DNA of 64,000 nt from CALEMW01 sp035447065 (GCA_035447065.1 DAOTGJ010000001.1:62001-126000), one strand, 5' to 3'; shown: positions 8,253 to 17,190, counted from the first letter of the stretch. Notes: generated by a model not told the origin, from the letters alone. Numbers and translations are program-made.

Positions 8253-9433
8253 TGCGCCTGCCGTCCCGCGCCGACTGGGCCCGCATCGGGCCCGACTTCC
8301 GCCACATGCTGCTGGCCACCCTGTTCTTCGGGGCGGCCAGCGGCATCTTCATGAGCACGCTGAACAACTACCTGTCCGACGTCCACGGCCTGGACGCCGC
8401 CGCCCGCGGCTGGCTGGAGCTGCCGCGCGAGCTGCCGGGGTTCCTGATCATCGGCGTGAGCGCCCTGCTGCTCACCTTCATGCGCGAGGCGCGCATGGCG
8501 GCCCTGGCCATGGTGCTGACCGCCGTGGGCGCCCTGTCCCTGGGCGTGCTGGCGCGGGACACGGTGCTGCTGGTGGTCTTCATCGTGGTGTGGAGCCTGG
8601 GCGACCACATCATCTTCGCGGTGGAGGGGCCCATCGGGCTGACCCTGGCCAAGCAGGGCAACGAGGGCCGGCGGCTGGGACAGCTGGGCGGGGCGCGCAA
8701 CCTGGGCACCATCGTGGGGGTGGCGGGGGTGTGGCTGCTGGCCCGCGCCTTCGGCGACCGCTACGATCTCTTCTACGGACTGGCAGCGCTCTGCGCCGCC
8801 TGGGCCGGCTGGCACTACTGGCGGCTGCACCTGGGCGGGGAGACGGGCGCGCGTTCGCGGCGGCTGGTCTTCAAGCGGAAGTACGGCATCTTCTACGCCA
8901 TCAGCGCGCTGTTCGGCGTGCGCAAGCAGATCTTCCTGGCCTTCGGCGGCTGGGTGCTGGTCAGCCTGCACGGGGTGCCGGTGAGCACCATCGCCCTGCT
9001 GTACTTCATCGCCGCGTGCCTGGGCGTGGTGTTCCGGCCCCTGCTGGGCGACGTGATCGACTGGGTGGGCGAGCGCGTGGTGCTGGCCGCGGACGAGCTG
9101 CTGCTGCTGGGCATCTGCCTGGTCTACGCCTTCGTGGACGACGTGCGCCTGCTCTACGGCGCCTACATCCTGGACAGCATCCTCTTCGCCCTGCGCATCG
9201 CGCGCACCACGTACCTGAAGAAGATCGCGGACTCGCCGGCGGACATCACGCCCACCATCGCCACGGGCATCACCATCGACCACGTGGTGGCCATGAGCCT
9301 GCCCGTGCTCTCCGGCTGGCTGTGGGAGACCTACGGGCACGAGTGGGTGTTCCTGCTGGCCGGCGCCATCGCGCTGGCGGGGTTCTTCGTGTGCCTGCAG
9401 ATCCGCGTGCCGGCCAAGGCGGCGGCGGCGTGA
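8252..9433 (+). CDS. MFS transporter
   Basis: A 393-residue inner-membrane protein with about 12 hydrophobic segments and the loose layout of a major facilitator. It starts LPSRADWARIGPDFRHMLLATLFFGAASGIF and has a cytoplasmic basic loop near residues 195-212 (GARSRRLVFKRKYG). No drug- or sugar-specific motif is obvious. The ATG overlaps the guaB stop (TGATG), and its own stop overlaps the crcB start (GTGA), so guaB, this gene and crcB form one operon. A nucleobase or nucleoside substrate would suit the context, but this is only inference. Confidence 0.82.
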   Translation: MRLPSRADWARIGPDFRHMLLATLFFGAASGIFMSTLNNYLSDVHGLDAAARGWLELPRELPGFLIIGVSALLLTFMREARMAALAMVLTAVGALSLGVLARDTVLLVVFIVVWSLGDHIIFAVEGPIGLTLAKQGNEGRRLGQLGGARNLGTIVGVAGVWLLARAFGDRYDLFYGLAALCAAWAGWHYWRLHLGGETGARSRRLVFKRKYGIFYAISALFGVRKQIFLAFGGWVLVSLHGVPVSTIALLYFIAACLGVVFRPLLGDVIDWVGERVVLAADELLLLGICLVYAFVDDVRLLYGAYILDSILFALRIARTTYLKKIADSPADITPTIATGITIDHVVAMSLPVLSGWLWETYGHEWVFLLAGAIALAGFFVCLQIRVPAKAAAA

Positions 9434-9804
9434 CCCGCGCCCTGCTGGTGGCCTGCGCGGGCGGCCTGGGCGCCCTGGCGCGCTGGGGGCTGACCCTGGT
9501 CCTGCAGCGGTTCTCGCCGGCCGCGTTCCCCGGCGGCACCCTGGGCGTGAACGTGATCGGCTGCTTCCTGCTGGGGCTGCTGGCGGAGCTGGCGCTGGAG
9601 CGCACGCCCCTGGGCGGGCACGCCCGCTACGTGCTCCTGGTGGGCTTCCTGGGGGCGTTCACCACGTTCAGCACCTTCGGCTACGAGACCCTCATCCTGC
9701 TGCGCGAGGGCGCGGCGCTGCGGGCGGCGCTGAACGTGGGGCTGTCCGTGGGGCTGGGGTTGGCGGCGTGCTGGGGCGGCGTGGCGCTGGCGGGCCGGCT
9801 CTGA
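9430..9804 (+). CDS. crcB: Fluoride channel CrcB/Fluc
   Basis: The 124-residue protein has four membrane segments and the family motifs: GGLGALARWGL near the N-terminus, GTLGVNVIGCFLLG, and FLGAFTTFSTFGYET, which carries the fluoride-pathway Phe, Thr and Ser residues. Fluc proteins are dual-topology dimeric channels that export fluoride. The start is GTG 9430, overlapping the MFS stop (GTGA), and the length is right for the family. No fluoride riboswitch lies directly upstream, because the gene is internal to an operon. Confidence 0.93.
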   Translation: MTRALLVACAGGLGALARWGLTLVLQRFSPAAFPGGTLGVNVIGCFLLGLLAELALERTPLGGHARYVLLVGFLGAFTTFSTFGYETLILLREGAALRAALNVGLSVGLGLAACWGGVALAGRL

Positions 9805-9906
9805 TATGGCCTCTGGCGGCCATGATTGCGCGTATGGCTTTTCATGGCAATATCTCTTGACGTGCTGATCTCTATGGCTTAATGTCGCCAATATGAAAAA
9901 TATGGC
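9805..9906 (+). repeat. Recurring TATGGC hexamers around the satD promoter
   Basis: TATGGC occurs at 9805, 9833, 9873 and 9901, with CATGGC at 9843, so spacings are 28, 10, 30 and 28 bases. Copies lie upstream of, between and just after the promoter elements. They could be binding sites for a regulator, possibly the HTH-bearing SatD protein itself. The surrounding 100 bases are clearly richer in A/T than the neighbourhood. Confidence 0.4.
9857..9885 (+). promoter_or_regulatory. Sigma-70 promoter of satD, probably leaderless
   Basis: TTGACG (9857-9862), a 17-base spacer and TAATGT (9880-9885) end 7 bases before the ATG at 9893. There is no ribosome binding site, so transcription probably starts at the ATG. 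Confidence 0.7.
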
Positions 9907-10555
9907 CTCACAAAGCCAAGCTTCCTGGGCCGTGATCCTGGGCGATCAGATCGCATCGCGGAACGTCGGGGACCGGGAGAGGGAACTCATCGTTCAACGT
10001 CAGCGCCTCGATGAGATCAACTCGCTCCGGTCGGACCTCCTTGCCGTACCGTTCTCGTCATCCGGCGGTGACGAGATCCAGGCCCTGGTGTCCACGCCGG
10101 GAGATGCGTGGGAAGTCCTGGCAACACTCGACTCCAACTCGTGGTTGCTGCAGTTCCGCTTCACCGTGGGAGTGGGGGAGCTGTCGACGAGCCTGCGGGA
10201 CCGCACCTGGGAAATGGATGGTTCCTGTTTCCACCGTGCGCGGGAGGCCATGGATGACGCCAAGCGGGAACACCGCTGGATCATGTTCCGCGGAATGGGG
10301 GCGCGGTCCGACCGAGAGGTGAATGGCGTGGTCCGCGCCTTGCAGGTCATCAGGGACGGCTGGACCCAGCGACAGCGCACGGCTATCACGTATCGTCGAC
10401 ATGCGGAGCTCCAGACGGCGGCCGCAGAGCTCATGGGGCTGGACCAGTCCACGATGAGCAAGATGCTCAAGGCCGCGCACTACAAGGAGTACCTGGAGAT
10501 CGAAGACGTGCTGCGGAGTCTGCTGACGGCGCCGGAAGGGCTGGTGCCGAAATGA
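9893..10555 (+). CDS. satD: SatD family protein
   Basis: This 220-residue cytoplasmic protein matches the SatD family: the N-terminus has AVILGDQIASRNVGDRE (usual form: GDIvgSR), and the C-terminal 60 residues form a helix-turn-helix (RHAELQTAAAELMGLDQSTMS). SatD was named from the Streptococcus mutans sat (secretion and acid tolerance) operon; its biochemical role is not settled. A second ATG lies three codons in (9902), but neither start has a ribosome site and 9893 sits exactly where the promoter would start transcription. Codon choice is less extreme in GC than in neighbours, a hint of transfer. It is coupled to the next gene by an ATGA overlap. Confidence 0.8.
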   Translation: MKNMASQSQASWAVILGDQIASRNVGDRERELIVQRQRLDEINSLRSDLLAVPFSSSGGDEIQALVSTPGDAWEVLATLDSNSWLLQFRFTVGVGELSTSLRDRTWEMDGSCFHRAREAMDDAKREHRWIMFRGMGARSDREVNGVVRALQVIRDGWTQRQRTAITYRRHAELQTAAAELMGLDQSTMSKMLKAAHYKEYLEIEDVLRSLLTAPEGLVPK

Positions 10556-10929
10556 TCACCGGGAGCGCCTGGGCCGTGACGATCTGGTGGGTGGTGGTCG
10601 GATGGCTTCTGGTCGTCAGCAGCACGCTCGGCCGAGTGCTGGTCCGCCGCCTGGTTCGGGACCTGCCGGGAGCTCCCCGCGATGCGGGAACCGGACGGGC
10701 CGGCGCCCTGGTCGGTGTCCTGGAGCGTCTGCTCATCATCGCCATGATCCTCGTGGGAGAATGGGCCGTGATCGGCTTCGTGATCGCGGCCAAGTCGATC
10801 GCGCGATTCGATGAGCTGAAGGACAAGAACTTCACGGACTACTATTTGGCGGGTACGTTCGGCAGTCTGCTGGTGGCCGTGGCCTGCGGACTGCTCGGGC
10901 TGCTGGCACGCCACCTCCTGCAAGGATGA
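10552..10929 (+). CDS. Short membrane protein resembling the C-terminal half of DUF3307 proteins
   Basis: The 125-residue product has three likely membrane segments (about residues 8-28, 58-82, 100-122). The stretch LERLLIIAMILVGEWAVIGFVIAAKSIARFDELKD resembles the C-terminal region of DUF3307 membrane proteins, which commonly sit beside satD. Those proteins are usually about twice as long and carry His/Asp residues in an N-terminal half; that half is missing here. The ATG overlaps the SatD stop and the stop overlaps the next ATG, so all three genes are coupled. The family call rests on remembered similarity plus the satD context. Confidence 0.65.
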   Translation: MITGSAWAVTIWWVVVGWLLVVSSTLGRVLVRRLVRDLPGAPRDAGTGRAGALVGVLERLLIIAMILVGEWAVIGFVIAAKSIARFDELKDKNFTDYYLAGTFGSLLVAVACGLLGLLARHLLQG

Positions 10930-11615
10930 GCCGGGCTCCGCGGTTGCAGGACCTCGGTCTGCCGGTGCTGCTCCTCCTCGGCGCGCCGCTCACGGTGATC
11001 CTCACCCTGCACGATCTGCGCCTCACGTTCCTGTCCTACCACCTGGGCGTCTGCCTGGTGCTCCCCCTGCTGATCTCCCTGGGCGAGGGCCGCGGCCCGG
11101 CCGGCCACGCCCGCCTGCTGGGCCTGGTCCCGCGCCGCCCCGGCAGCCTGCGCGAAGGGCTGCTCACGGGCCTCCTCGCGGGCGGCGGCACGGTGCTCTT
11201 CTTCTGGATCGCAGGCGCAAAGGTGCTGGACCCCGCGCGGGCCACGGCCGCCATGGCCGGCTGGGGCGTGACCGTGGGGCGCGACACCTGGGTGGTGGCC
11301 TTCATGCTGCTGCTGAACGGGCCGGCGGAGGAGCTCTTCTGGCGGGGGTGGCTGCACGGGAGGCTGTCCGGAGCGCAGCCGCGGCTGTTGCCGTTGACCG
11401 CGGCCACGGCGGCCTATGCGAGCTACCACCTGGCCACGCTGCACGCCTTGCTGCCCTCATGGGGCGCGGTCCTCGCGGCGTTCCTGGGCGTGCTGGCCGC
11501 CGGCGCCTGGTGGGCCTGGCGGCGGGAACGTCGGGGCGATGTCTGGGCGCCCCTGCTGGGGCATGCGGGGGCGACGGCGGGGTACATGGCGGTGTATTTG
11601 GTGTTCGTTGTCTGA
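10926..11615 (+). CDS. CPBP family intramembrane glutamic protease
   Basis: A 229-residue polytopic membrane protein with the CPBP/CAAX (Abi) motifs: motif 1 AEELFWRGWLHGRL at about residues 135-148 (the two Glu and the Arg are kept), motif 2 YASYHLATL, and motif 3 LLGHAGATAGY near the C-terminus. These proteases cleave within or next to membranes; bacterial members include bacteriocin-immunity proteins. It is the last gene of the SatD cassette, starting in the stop of the previous gene (ATGA at 10926). Whether it processes a partner made here is unknown. Confidence 0.85.
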   Translation: MSRAPRLQDLGLPVLLLLGAPLTVILTLHDLRLTFLSYHLGVCLVLPLLISLGEGRGPAGHARLLGLVPRRPGSLREGLLTGLLAGGGTVLFFWIAGAKVLDPARATAAMAGWGVTVGRDTWVVAFMLLLNGPAEELFWRGWLHGRLSGAQPRLLPLTAATAAYASYHLATLHALLPSWGAVLAAFLGVLAAGAWWAWRRERRGDVWAPLLGHAGATAGYMAVYLVFVV

Positions 11616-11708
11616 AGGAGCGAGCGCAGGATTCTCTTGCCCGATCCTCGCCGTCCCTGTCACCCTGCCGTGGTTCGGCATTCCGATTCCATCAGCCGGA
11701 AGTACGCC

Positions 11709-13328
11709 ATGACCCAGGCCCCGCGCATCACCCTCTGCATGATCGTCCGCGACGAGGAGCAGGCCCTGGCCGCCTGCCTGGATGCCAACGCCCCCTGGGT
11801 GGACGAGATCGTGGTGGTGGACACCGGCTCCGCGGACGGGACCGTGGACGTGGCTCGGCGCGCCGGCGCCCGCGTGCTGACCATCGACTGGCCCGACGAC
11901 TTCGCCCGGGCGCGCAACCACGGCCTGGCCGCCGCCGGCGGCGATTGGATCCTGGTCCTGGACGCCGACGAGCAGCTCGACGCCGAGGCCGGCGCGGACC
12001 TGCGCCGGCTGGCCGCGGATCCCGCCCTGCTCTGCCTCTCCTTCCGCCGCTGCGACTACGACGGCGACCGCCTCCTGTCCCGGGTCAGCGTGGTGCGCGC
12101 GTGGCGCCGTCGCGACGACATCCGCTACCGCTACCGCGTGCACGAGCAGGTGCTGCCGGACATCCTCCGCGTCTCCGAGCGTGAAGGATCGGGCCGCGGC
12201 GTCTGCGGCGGACGCCTGATCCATACCGGCGCCGCACCGGGCGTGGTGGCGGAGCGCGGCAAGCTGGAGCGCAACCGGCATCTGGGAGAACTCCAGCTCG
12301 CCGAGACGCCCGACGACCCCTACGTGCTCTTCAAGCTCGCGGAGACGCTGCTGCTGCAGCATGGCCGCGGACCGCGCGTGCGCGAGCTGCTGGCCCGCGC
12401 CGTGGCCGCGCTGGCGGCGTTGCCCGACGAGGAGCTGCGGGCCCTCGCCTTCGGCGGCCAGGCGGCCGCCTTGCTGGCCGACGATCTGTTGCGGGACGGC
12501 GAGACCGAGCGGGCCTGGGAGGTGGCGGATTTCGGGCTGGCGCGGTGCGCCGAGACCGCGGATCTGCTGTCCATCCACGGGAACTGCGCCCTGGCGCGGG
12601 GAGACGGCGCCGCGGCCGCGGCGTCCTTCGCAGCCTGCCGCGCTCTCGCGAAACGCGTGGGGGTGCTTGCGGCCGCATCGGAGGTCACCGGCGTGGGGGC
12701 GCTGGTGGGCCTGGCCCGGGCCTTCGCTCTGCAGGGCCAGGCGGATCAAGCCGCGGCCGCGGCCGCCGCGGCCGTGGCCCTGGATCCTGCGTCGGAGACC
12801 GCTCTGCGCTGCTGGGCGGAGATGGAGGCCGGGGCCGGCCGTGGCCGCGCGGCCTTCGTCCGCCTGGGCGAGATCGCGACGGACCGGCCCGACTGGGCGC
12901 CCGTGTGGGCGGTGGGCGGGGAGATGCTGGCCCAGGCCGGCGCCTATGTCGACGCTCTGGTCTGGCTGGACCGTGCCGCGGCTCTGGGTCGCGGGGAGGT
13001 GGGCCGCGGGGTGGATGGCCTGCATGCGGCCCGCGGACGTTGCCTCCTGGCGCTGGGCCGTATCGAGTCGGCCGCGGAAGCCTTCGAAGCCGGGCTGCCG
13101 GCGCCGGCCTGCATCGCCGGTCTCATCGCCGTCCACCTGCTGCTGCACGCCGACCCGGCGGCGGCTCTGGATCCGGCCGACGACGATCTGGCAGCGGCCG
13201 CGCGGCGCGTGTTGGACGTGGTGCGAGGAACGCCGGGCCACCCGCTGCAGGCTCGGCTGGACGACGCAGTCGCCTGGCTGGCGGCGGCGCGGTTTCCCAA
13301 CGCCGCCTTCCTGCGCCGCTTGCTCTGA
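11709..13328 (+). CDS. Glycosyltransferase family 2 fused to a TPR-like region
   Basis: The 539-residue cytoplasmic protein begins with a GT2 domain (about residues 1-230): ITLCMIVRDEEQALAACLD, then VVVDTGSADGT and the metal/nucleotide motif LVLDADEQLD. This subgroup is close to the SunS/TPR glycosyltransferases. The remaining 300 residues are Ala/Leu-rich helical hairpins in TPR style, likely to bind the acceptor protein or glycan. ATG 11709 follows GGAAG by 7 bases and precedes the family's N-terminal strand directly; the open frame extends further upstream without support. It ends 25 bases from the convergent beta-helix gene. The acceptor is unknown. Confidence 0.85.
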   Translation: MTQAPRITLCMIVRDEEQALAACLDANAPWVDEIVVVDTGSADGTVDVARRAGARVLTIDWPDDFARARNHGLAAAGGDWILVLDADEQLDAEAGADLRRLAADPALLCLSFRRCDYDGDRLLSRVSVVRAWRRRDDIRYRYRVHEQVLPDILRVSEREGSGRGVCGGRLIHTGAAPGVVAERGKLERNRHLGELQLAETPDDPYVLFKLAETLLLQHGRGPRVRELLARAVAALAALPDEELRALAFGGQAAALLADDLLRDGETERAWEVADFGLARCAETADLLSIHGNCALARGDGAAAAASFAACRALAKRVGVLAAASEVTGVGALVGLARAFALQGQADQAAAAAAAAVALDPASETALRCWAEMEAGAGRGRAAFVRLGEIATDRPDWAPVWAVGGEMLAQAGAYVDALVWLDRAAALGRGEVGRGVDGLHAARGRCLLALGRIESAAEAFEAGLPAPACIAGLIAVHLLLHADPAAALDPADDDLAAAARRVLDVVRGTPGHPLQARLDDAVAWLAAARFPNAAFLRRLL

Positions 13329-13353
13329 CCCGCCTCCGCGCGGCGGGAGTCCG

Positions 13354-14871
13354 CTACCGCACCAGCACCAGCTTCCCCACCACGCTCTCGGCCCCGGCCA
13401 CCGCCCGGTAGAAGTAGAGCCCGCTGGCCACGCCGCGCCCGGCGTCGTCGGTGCCGTCCCAGGTCAGAACCCGCTCGCCGCCGTCCACCTGGCCGGTGAA
13501 CAGCTCGCGCACCCGCCGGCCGGCCGCGTCCAGCACCACCGCGTTCACGTGGCTCTCCCGCGCCAGGCTCAATCGGATCTCCACGCGGGGATTGAACGGG
13601 TTGGGGTGGGCCGTGGCGGCGAGCAGGGCGCCGGCCGCGGGCGCGTGCTCCACTGCGGACACCACGCCCAGCGGCAGGAACGTCACCAGCCCCAGCGCCG
13701 CGTTGTCCGGCTGGTGCACGATGCAGTCCTCGGCGCCCGCCTCGCCCGGCAGCGTCCAGAAGTTGTTCTGCGCGCTCTGGGCCAGCGGCGTGTTGTTGTA
13801 GAAGTCGTAGTGGGCGCCGCCCAGGCCGTTGTTCTGGAGGGTGTTGTGGCCGTCGTCGGCGGGATCGGCGTTCTCCAGGTTCCCCAGGTTGGGACGCCCG
13901 CCGTTGATGGCCGCCACGCCGTACCAGTGGCCGGTGATGACGTTCTCGGTCAGGACGGGGGCGTTGTCGCCGTTGCAGGCCACGCCGAAGCCCCAGTTCA
14001 CCTGGTCGGGATGGATGGTGTTGTCCCAGATGGTGTTGCCCACGATGACCGGGTTCGCGCCCACGCTGTAGCAGAGGATGCCGTAGCCGCAGCCGGAGAT
14101 GTCGTTGCCCTCGATCACCGCGTTGCTGGCGTTCCAGACGGCGATGCCGCCGCTCATGTGGCTCCCGTCGCCCGTGATGGTGCAGCCGCGGATGGTGGGC
14201 GAGTTCACGCCCTGCAGGCCGATGTTGAAGTACGGGTAGGGCGACGCGTTGTCCAGGTTGTTGTGGTCCAGCACGCAGTCCTCGAACAGGGGCGACGCCG
14301 TGAGCGTCATGGTCACCGTGCGCGCCTGGTTGTGGTGCAGGCGGCAGTTGGTGAACACGCCGTTCCCCTGCGTGATGTCGATGGCCTTGTCGGCCGAGCG
14401 CGTGATCTCGCAGCGGTCCAGCTCCGCGTCCATCCCGAAGACGTCCACCGCGATGTCCGCGTACTCGATGATCACGTAGGCCAGCCGGAATTCCGACGCC
14501 GCGTCGCCGTCCTGGTAGTCCAGGCCGCGCCAGGCGCCCGGCGTGGGATCGTCGCCCGTCATGAGGATGGGCTCGGCCGCGGTGCCCAGCGCCACCAGCG
14601 AGCCGTTGATCTCCAGCCCGATGAGCCCGGCGCTGCCCGTGAACGACAGCGTGGCCCCGGGCGCCACCTCCAGCCGGTCCCCCAGGCCGATGACCACGGA
14701 GTCCTGGAACTCGTAGAGTCCCGCGCCGCCGGTGACGGCGCCGCCGGAGGCCGCCACCAGGCCGTCCATGGAATAGACCGTGCCGTTTCCGGGCGAGATC
14801 CACTCGGCCAGGGCGGGGGCGGCGACGAGCGCGGTGCACAGGATCAGGGCGACGAGCGTCTGGCGGAACAT
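13354..14871 (-). CDS. Exported right-handed beta-helix protein with sorting domain
   Basis: The 505-residue product has a signal peptide (MFRQTLVALILCTALVAAPALA). Parallel beta-helix repeats span about residues 75-400, with recurring coil-like units such as CEITRSADKAIDITQGNG and ITGDGSHMSGGIAVWNAS. The C-terminal 85 residues are the FlgD-like sorting domain (HPNPFNPRVEIRLSL ... GKLVLVR). Such helices are found in carbohydrate-binding or -cleaving surface proteins, but no lyase active-site motif stands out, so an adhesive or binding role is equally possible. The start has AAGGAGG 6 bases upstream and an extended -10 (TGCTATCCT) about 30 bases further up. It is one of three tandem leftward exported-protein genes. 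Confidence 0.85.
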   Translation of the reverse strand: MFRQTLVALILCTALVAAPALAEWISPGNGTVYSMDGLVAASGGAVTGGAGLYEFQDSVVIGLGDRLEVAPGATLSFTGSAGLIGLEINGSLVALGTAAEPILMTGDDPTPGAWRGLDYQDGDAASEFRLAYVIIEYADIAVDVFGMDAELDRCEITRSADKAIDITQGNGVFTNCRLHHNQARTVTMTLTASPLFEDCVLDHNNLDNASPYPYFNIGLQGVNSPTIRGCTITGDGSHMSGGIAVWNASNAVIEGNDISGCGYGILCYSVGANPVIVGNTIWDNTIHPDQVNWGFGVACNGDNAPVLTENVITGHWYGVAAINGGRPNLGNLENADPADDGHNTLQNNGLGGAHYDFYNNTPLAQSAQNNFWTLPGEAGAEDCIVHQPDNAALGLVTFLPLGVVSAVEHAPAAGALLAATAHPNPFNPRVEIRLSLARESHVNAVVLDAAGRRVRELFTGQVDGGERVLTWDGTDDAGRGVASGLYFYRAVAGAESVVGKLVLVR

Positions 14872-14952
14872 GGCGGCCTCCTTGGGGTGATCGGGGAGCC
14901 CAGGATAGCACGGATCGCAGGGGTGCGGGCCGGGCGAAAGGGCGGGCTCGGC

Positions 14953-17190
14953 TCAGCGCACCAGAACGGCGGACGTCGTGCTGGTCTCGCCGCCGGCCTT
15001 CAGGCGCACCCAGTACACGCCGGCCGGGGCGGGGGCGCCGTCGTCGGTGACGCCCCGCCAGACCGCCGCGTGCCGGCCGGCCTCCCGGCGGCCGCGGAGG
15101 AGCAGGGCCGTGCGCCGGCCGCGGGCGTCGAAGACCGCGAGCCGCACGTGCGCCGGGGCGTCCAGTTCGTAGCGGATCTCCGCCGCGGGGTTGAAGGGGT
15201 TGGGGACCACGGGTTCCAGGCGGGAGCTGCGCCTGGGCAGGGGCGCCGATTCCGTCCCGGTGACGCTCAGCGGCGCCAGCACGGCCGTGGCATGGCCCGG
15301 CAGCTCCAGGCCGGTGATCCCGCCGGCGGCGTCCACCTGCACCGTGTGCGTGGCGTCGGTCAGGAGATCCCGCAGCACCACCTCGCCGGCGGGCAGCACG
15401 CCTCCCAGACCGCTGAGCCGCAGGTCCGTGGTGGAGGTGGAGCCCACGTTGGTCAGGCAGATCAGCGTCTGCTCCGCGGAGGTCCGCAGGAACGCCAGCA
15501 CCTGGCCCGTGGACGAGCCCAGCGGCGCGTAGGCGCCCCGCCGCAGGGCCGGCGCCTCCAGGCGCGTGCGGATCAGCGTGCGGTACCGGCTCAGCAGGGA
15601 GCCCGGGTCCTGGCTCTGGAGGGCCACGTTGCGCGAGGGGTAATCGGCGGCGAGGGGCTGCCAGGGCGTGCCGACGGTGAATCCGCCCTGGGCCGTGCCG
15701 TCCCACGGCATGGGCCGGCGGATGTTGAGGTGGTCGCCGCTGCCGTCCAGGCCGATCTCCTCGCCGTAGTACAGGAACGGCACGCCGGGCAGGGTGAGCA
15801 GGAGGCCCGCGGCGGCGCGGGCGCGGCCCTCGTCGCGGCCCAGCACCTCGTAGACGCGGTCCTGATCGTGGTTGGTGAGGAAGGTGGCGAACTGCAGGAA
15901 CGGGTACTGGTCGTAGACCAGGGCGGCCTTGCCGGCCAGGGCGGTGGCGTCGCCGCTCTGCACGGCGCCCAGCATGCTGCCCGCCAGGTCGAACTCGAAG
16001 CAGAGGTCCAGGCGGTCGTCGGCCGTGTACTGCTGCACCACGGAGGTGCTGGTCCAGGCTTCGCCAAGCGTGAGCGAACCGGGACGGGCGGCCTCGGTGG
16101 CCGCCTCGAAGTCCTGCCAGAACTGCAGGGTGCCCGGCGTGTCCTGGAGCTGGTCGCCCTCCTCCTTGATGTAGAGCACCGCGTCCAGGCGGAAGCCGTC
16201 CACGCCCACCTCGTCCAGCCACCAGGCGGCGGTATCGAACATCTCGTCCCGCACCGCGGGGTCGTCGTAGTTCAGGTCCGGCATGCCGCTCCAGAAGAGG
16301 CCGTAGTACCAGCCCGACGCGTGCGCGTGCCAGACCGGCTGGCCCCAGGGGCCCCACTGGCCGGGATCGGCGGCGGACCAGCGGAAGCGGTCGCGGTACG
16401 TCGGATCGCCGGCGGCGGCCGCCTGGAACCAGGGGTGCTGGGTGGAGCAGTGGTTCATCACGTAGTCCACGATCACGCGGATGCCGCGGGCGTGGGCGGC
16501 GTCCAGGAAGTCGCGGAAGTCCTGGAGCGTGCCGTAGTCGGGGTGGACGGCGCGGTAGTCCACGGCGTCGTAGCCGTGGTAGCTGGCGGCGTCGTTCACG
16601 GGCATGAGCCAGAGGGCGGTCACGCCCAGGTCGTCGTGGGTGGCGGGGTCGCCGTCGTTGAGGTCGTCCAGGCGCGCGGTCAGGCCCTGGAGGTCGCCGA
16701 TGCCGTCGCCGTCTCCGTCCTGGAAGCTGCGTACGAAGACCTCGTAGAAGACGGCGTCGTTCCACCAGAACAGCTCGCCCGCGCCGCCGTGCACGCCGCC
16801 GGGCTCCAGGTCGCCGAACCACACGTCGATCGCGTTGCCGTCGGGCTGCACCGTGAAGGTGCGGTTGTTGCCCACGCCGGGGAACTCCTCGCGGCCGTCC
16901 CAGACGCCGTTGTAGCGGAACTTGTACTCGATGGTCTCGCCTGGCGTGAAGCCGTCCACGGTGACGGACCAGACGCTGTCGCCGTCGGCGTCGGCCAGGG
17001 GCGTGAGCGGCGCGGTGCCCCAACCGTTGAAGCTGCCGGCCACGTCCACCGTGTCCGCCGCGGGATCGAAGGCGCCCAGGGTGATCTGGTAGCCCATGCG
17101 GACCTGGAAGGTCAGCGGGACGGCCGCGGCGGCGGTGGCGGTCGTGAGCAGCAGCAGGAGGACGGCGGACAGGACGGTGCGGCGCGGCAT
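14953..17190 (-). CDS. Secreted GH13 alpha-amylase with sorting domain
   Basis: Started at ATG 17190 the protein has 745 residues and opens with a signal peptide (MPRRTVLSAVLLLLLTTATA). A CBM48/AMPK-like immunoglobulin domain follows (about 25-125, DTVDVAGSFNGWGTAPLTPL). The GH13 barrel is complete: VIVDYVMNH, nucleophile Asp336 in DGFRLDAV, acid/base Glu377 in LGEAW, and Asp442 in TNHDQDR. The C-terminal FlgD-like sorting domain has VPNPFNPAAEIRYEL and ends SAVLVR. An earlier ATG at 17235 overlaps a -10 element and would place 15 polar residues ahead of the signal, so it is rejected. It should cleave alpha-1,4-glucans outside the cell. Confidence 0.93.
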   Translation of the reverse strand: MPRRTVLSAVLLLLLTTATAAAAVPLTFQVRMGYQITLGAFDPAADTVDVAGSFNGWGTAPLTPLADADGDSVWSVTVDGFTPGETIEYKFRYNGVWDGREEFPGVGNNRTFTVQPDGNAIDVWFGDLEPGGVHGGAGELFWWNDAVFYEVFVRSFQDGDGDGIGDLQGLTARLDDLNDGDPATHDDLGVTALWLMPVNDAASYHGYDAVDYRAVHPDYGTLQDFRDFLDAAHARGIRVIVDYVMNHCSTQHPWFQAAAAGDPTYRDRFRWSAADPGQWGPWGQPVWHAHASGWYYGLFWSGMPDLNYDDPAVRDEMFDTAAWWLDEVGVDGFRLDAVLYIKEEGDQLQDTPGTLQFWQDFEAATEAARPGSLTLGEAWTSTSVVQQYTADDRLDLCFEFDLAGSMLGAVQSGDATALAGKAALVYDQYPFLQFATFLTNHDQDRVYEVLGRDEGRARAAAGLLLTLPGVPFLYYGEEIGLDGSGDHLNIRRPMPWDGTAQGGFTVGTPWQPLAADYPSRNVALQSQDPGSLLSRYRTLIRTRLEAPALRRGAYAPLGSSTGQVLAFLRTSAEQTLICLTNVGSTSTTDLRLSGLGGVLPAGEVVLRDLLTDATHTVQVDAAGGITGLELPGHATAVLAPLSVTGTESAPLPRRSSRLEPVVPNPFNPAAEIRYELDAPAHVRLAVFDARGRRTALLLRGRREAGRHAAVWRGVTDDGAPAPAGVYWVRLKAGGETSTTSAVLVR

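Noticed and set aside
9430..9804. Fluoride riboswitch upstream of crcB
   Set aside because: The gene starts inside the stop of the MFS gene, so there is no leader; no riboswitch-like structure was seen.
13329..13347. Terminator between the glycosyltransferase and beta-helix genes
   Set aside because: Only a six-base-pair CCCGCC/GGCGGG stem, common by chance at this GC content.
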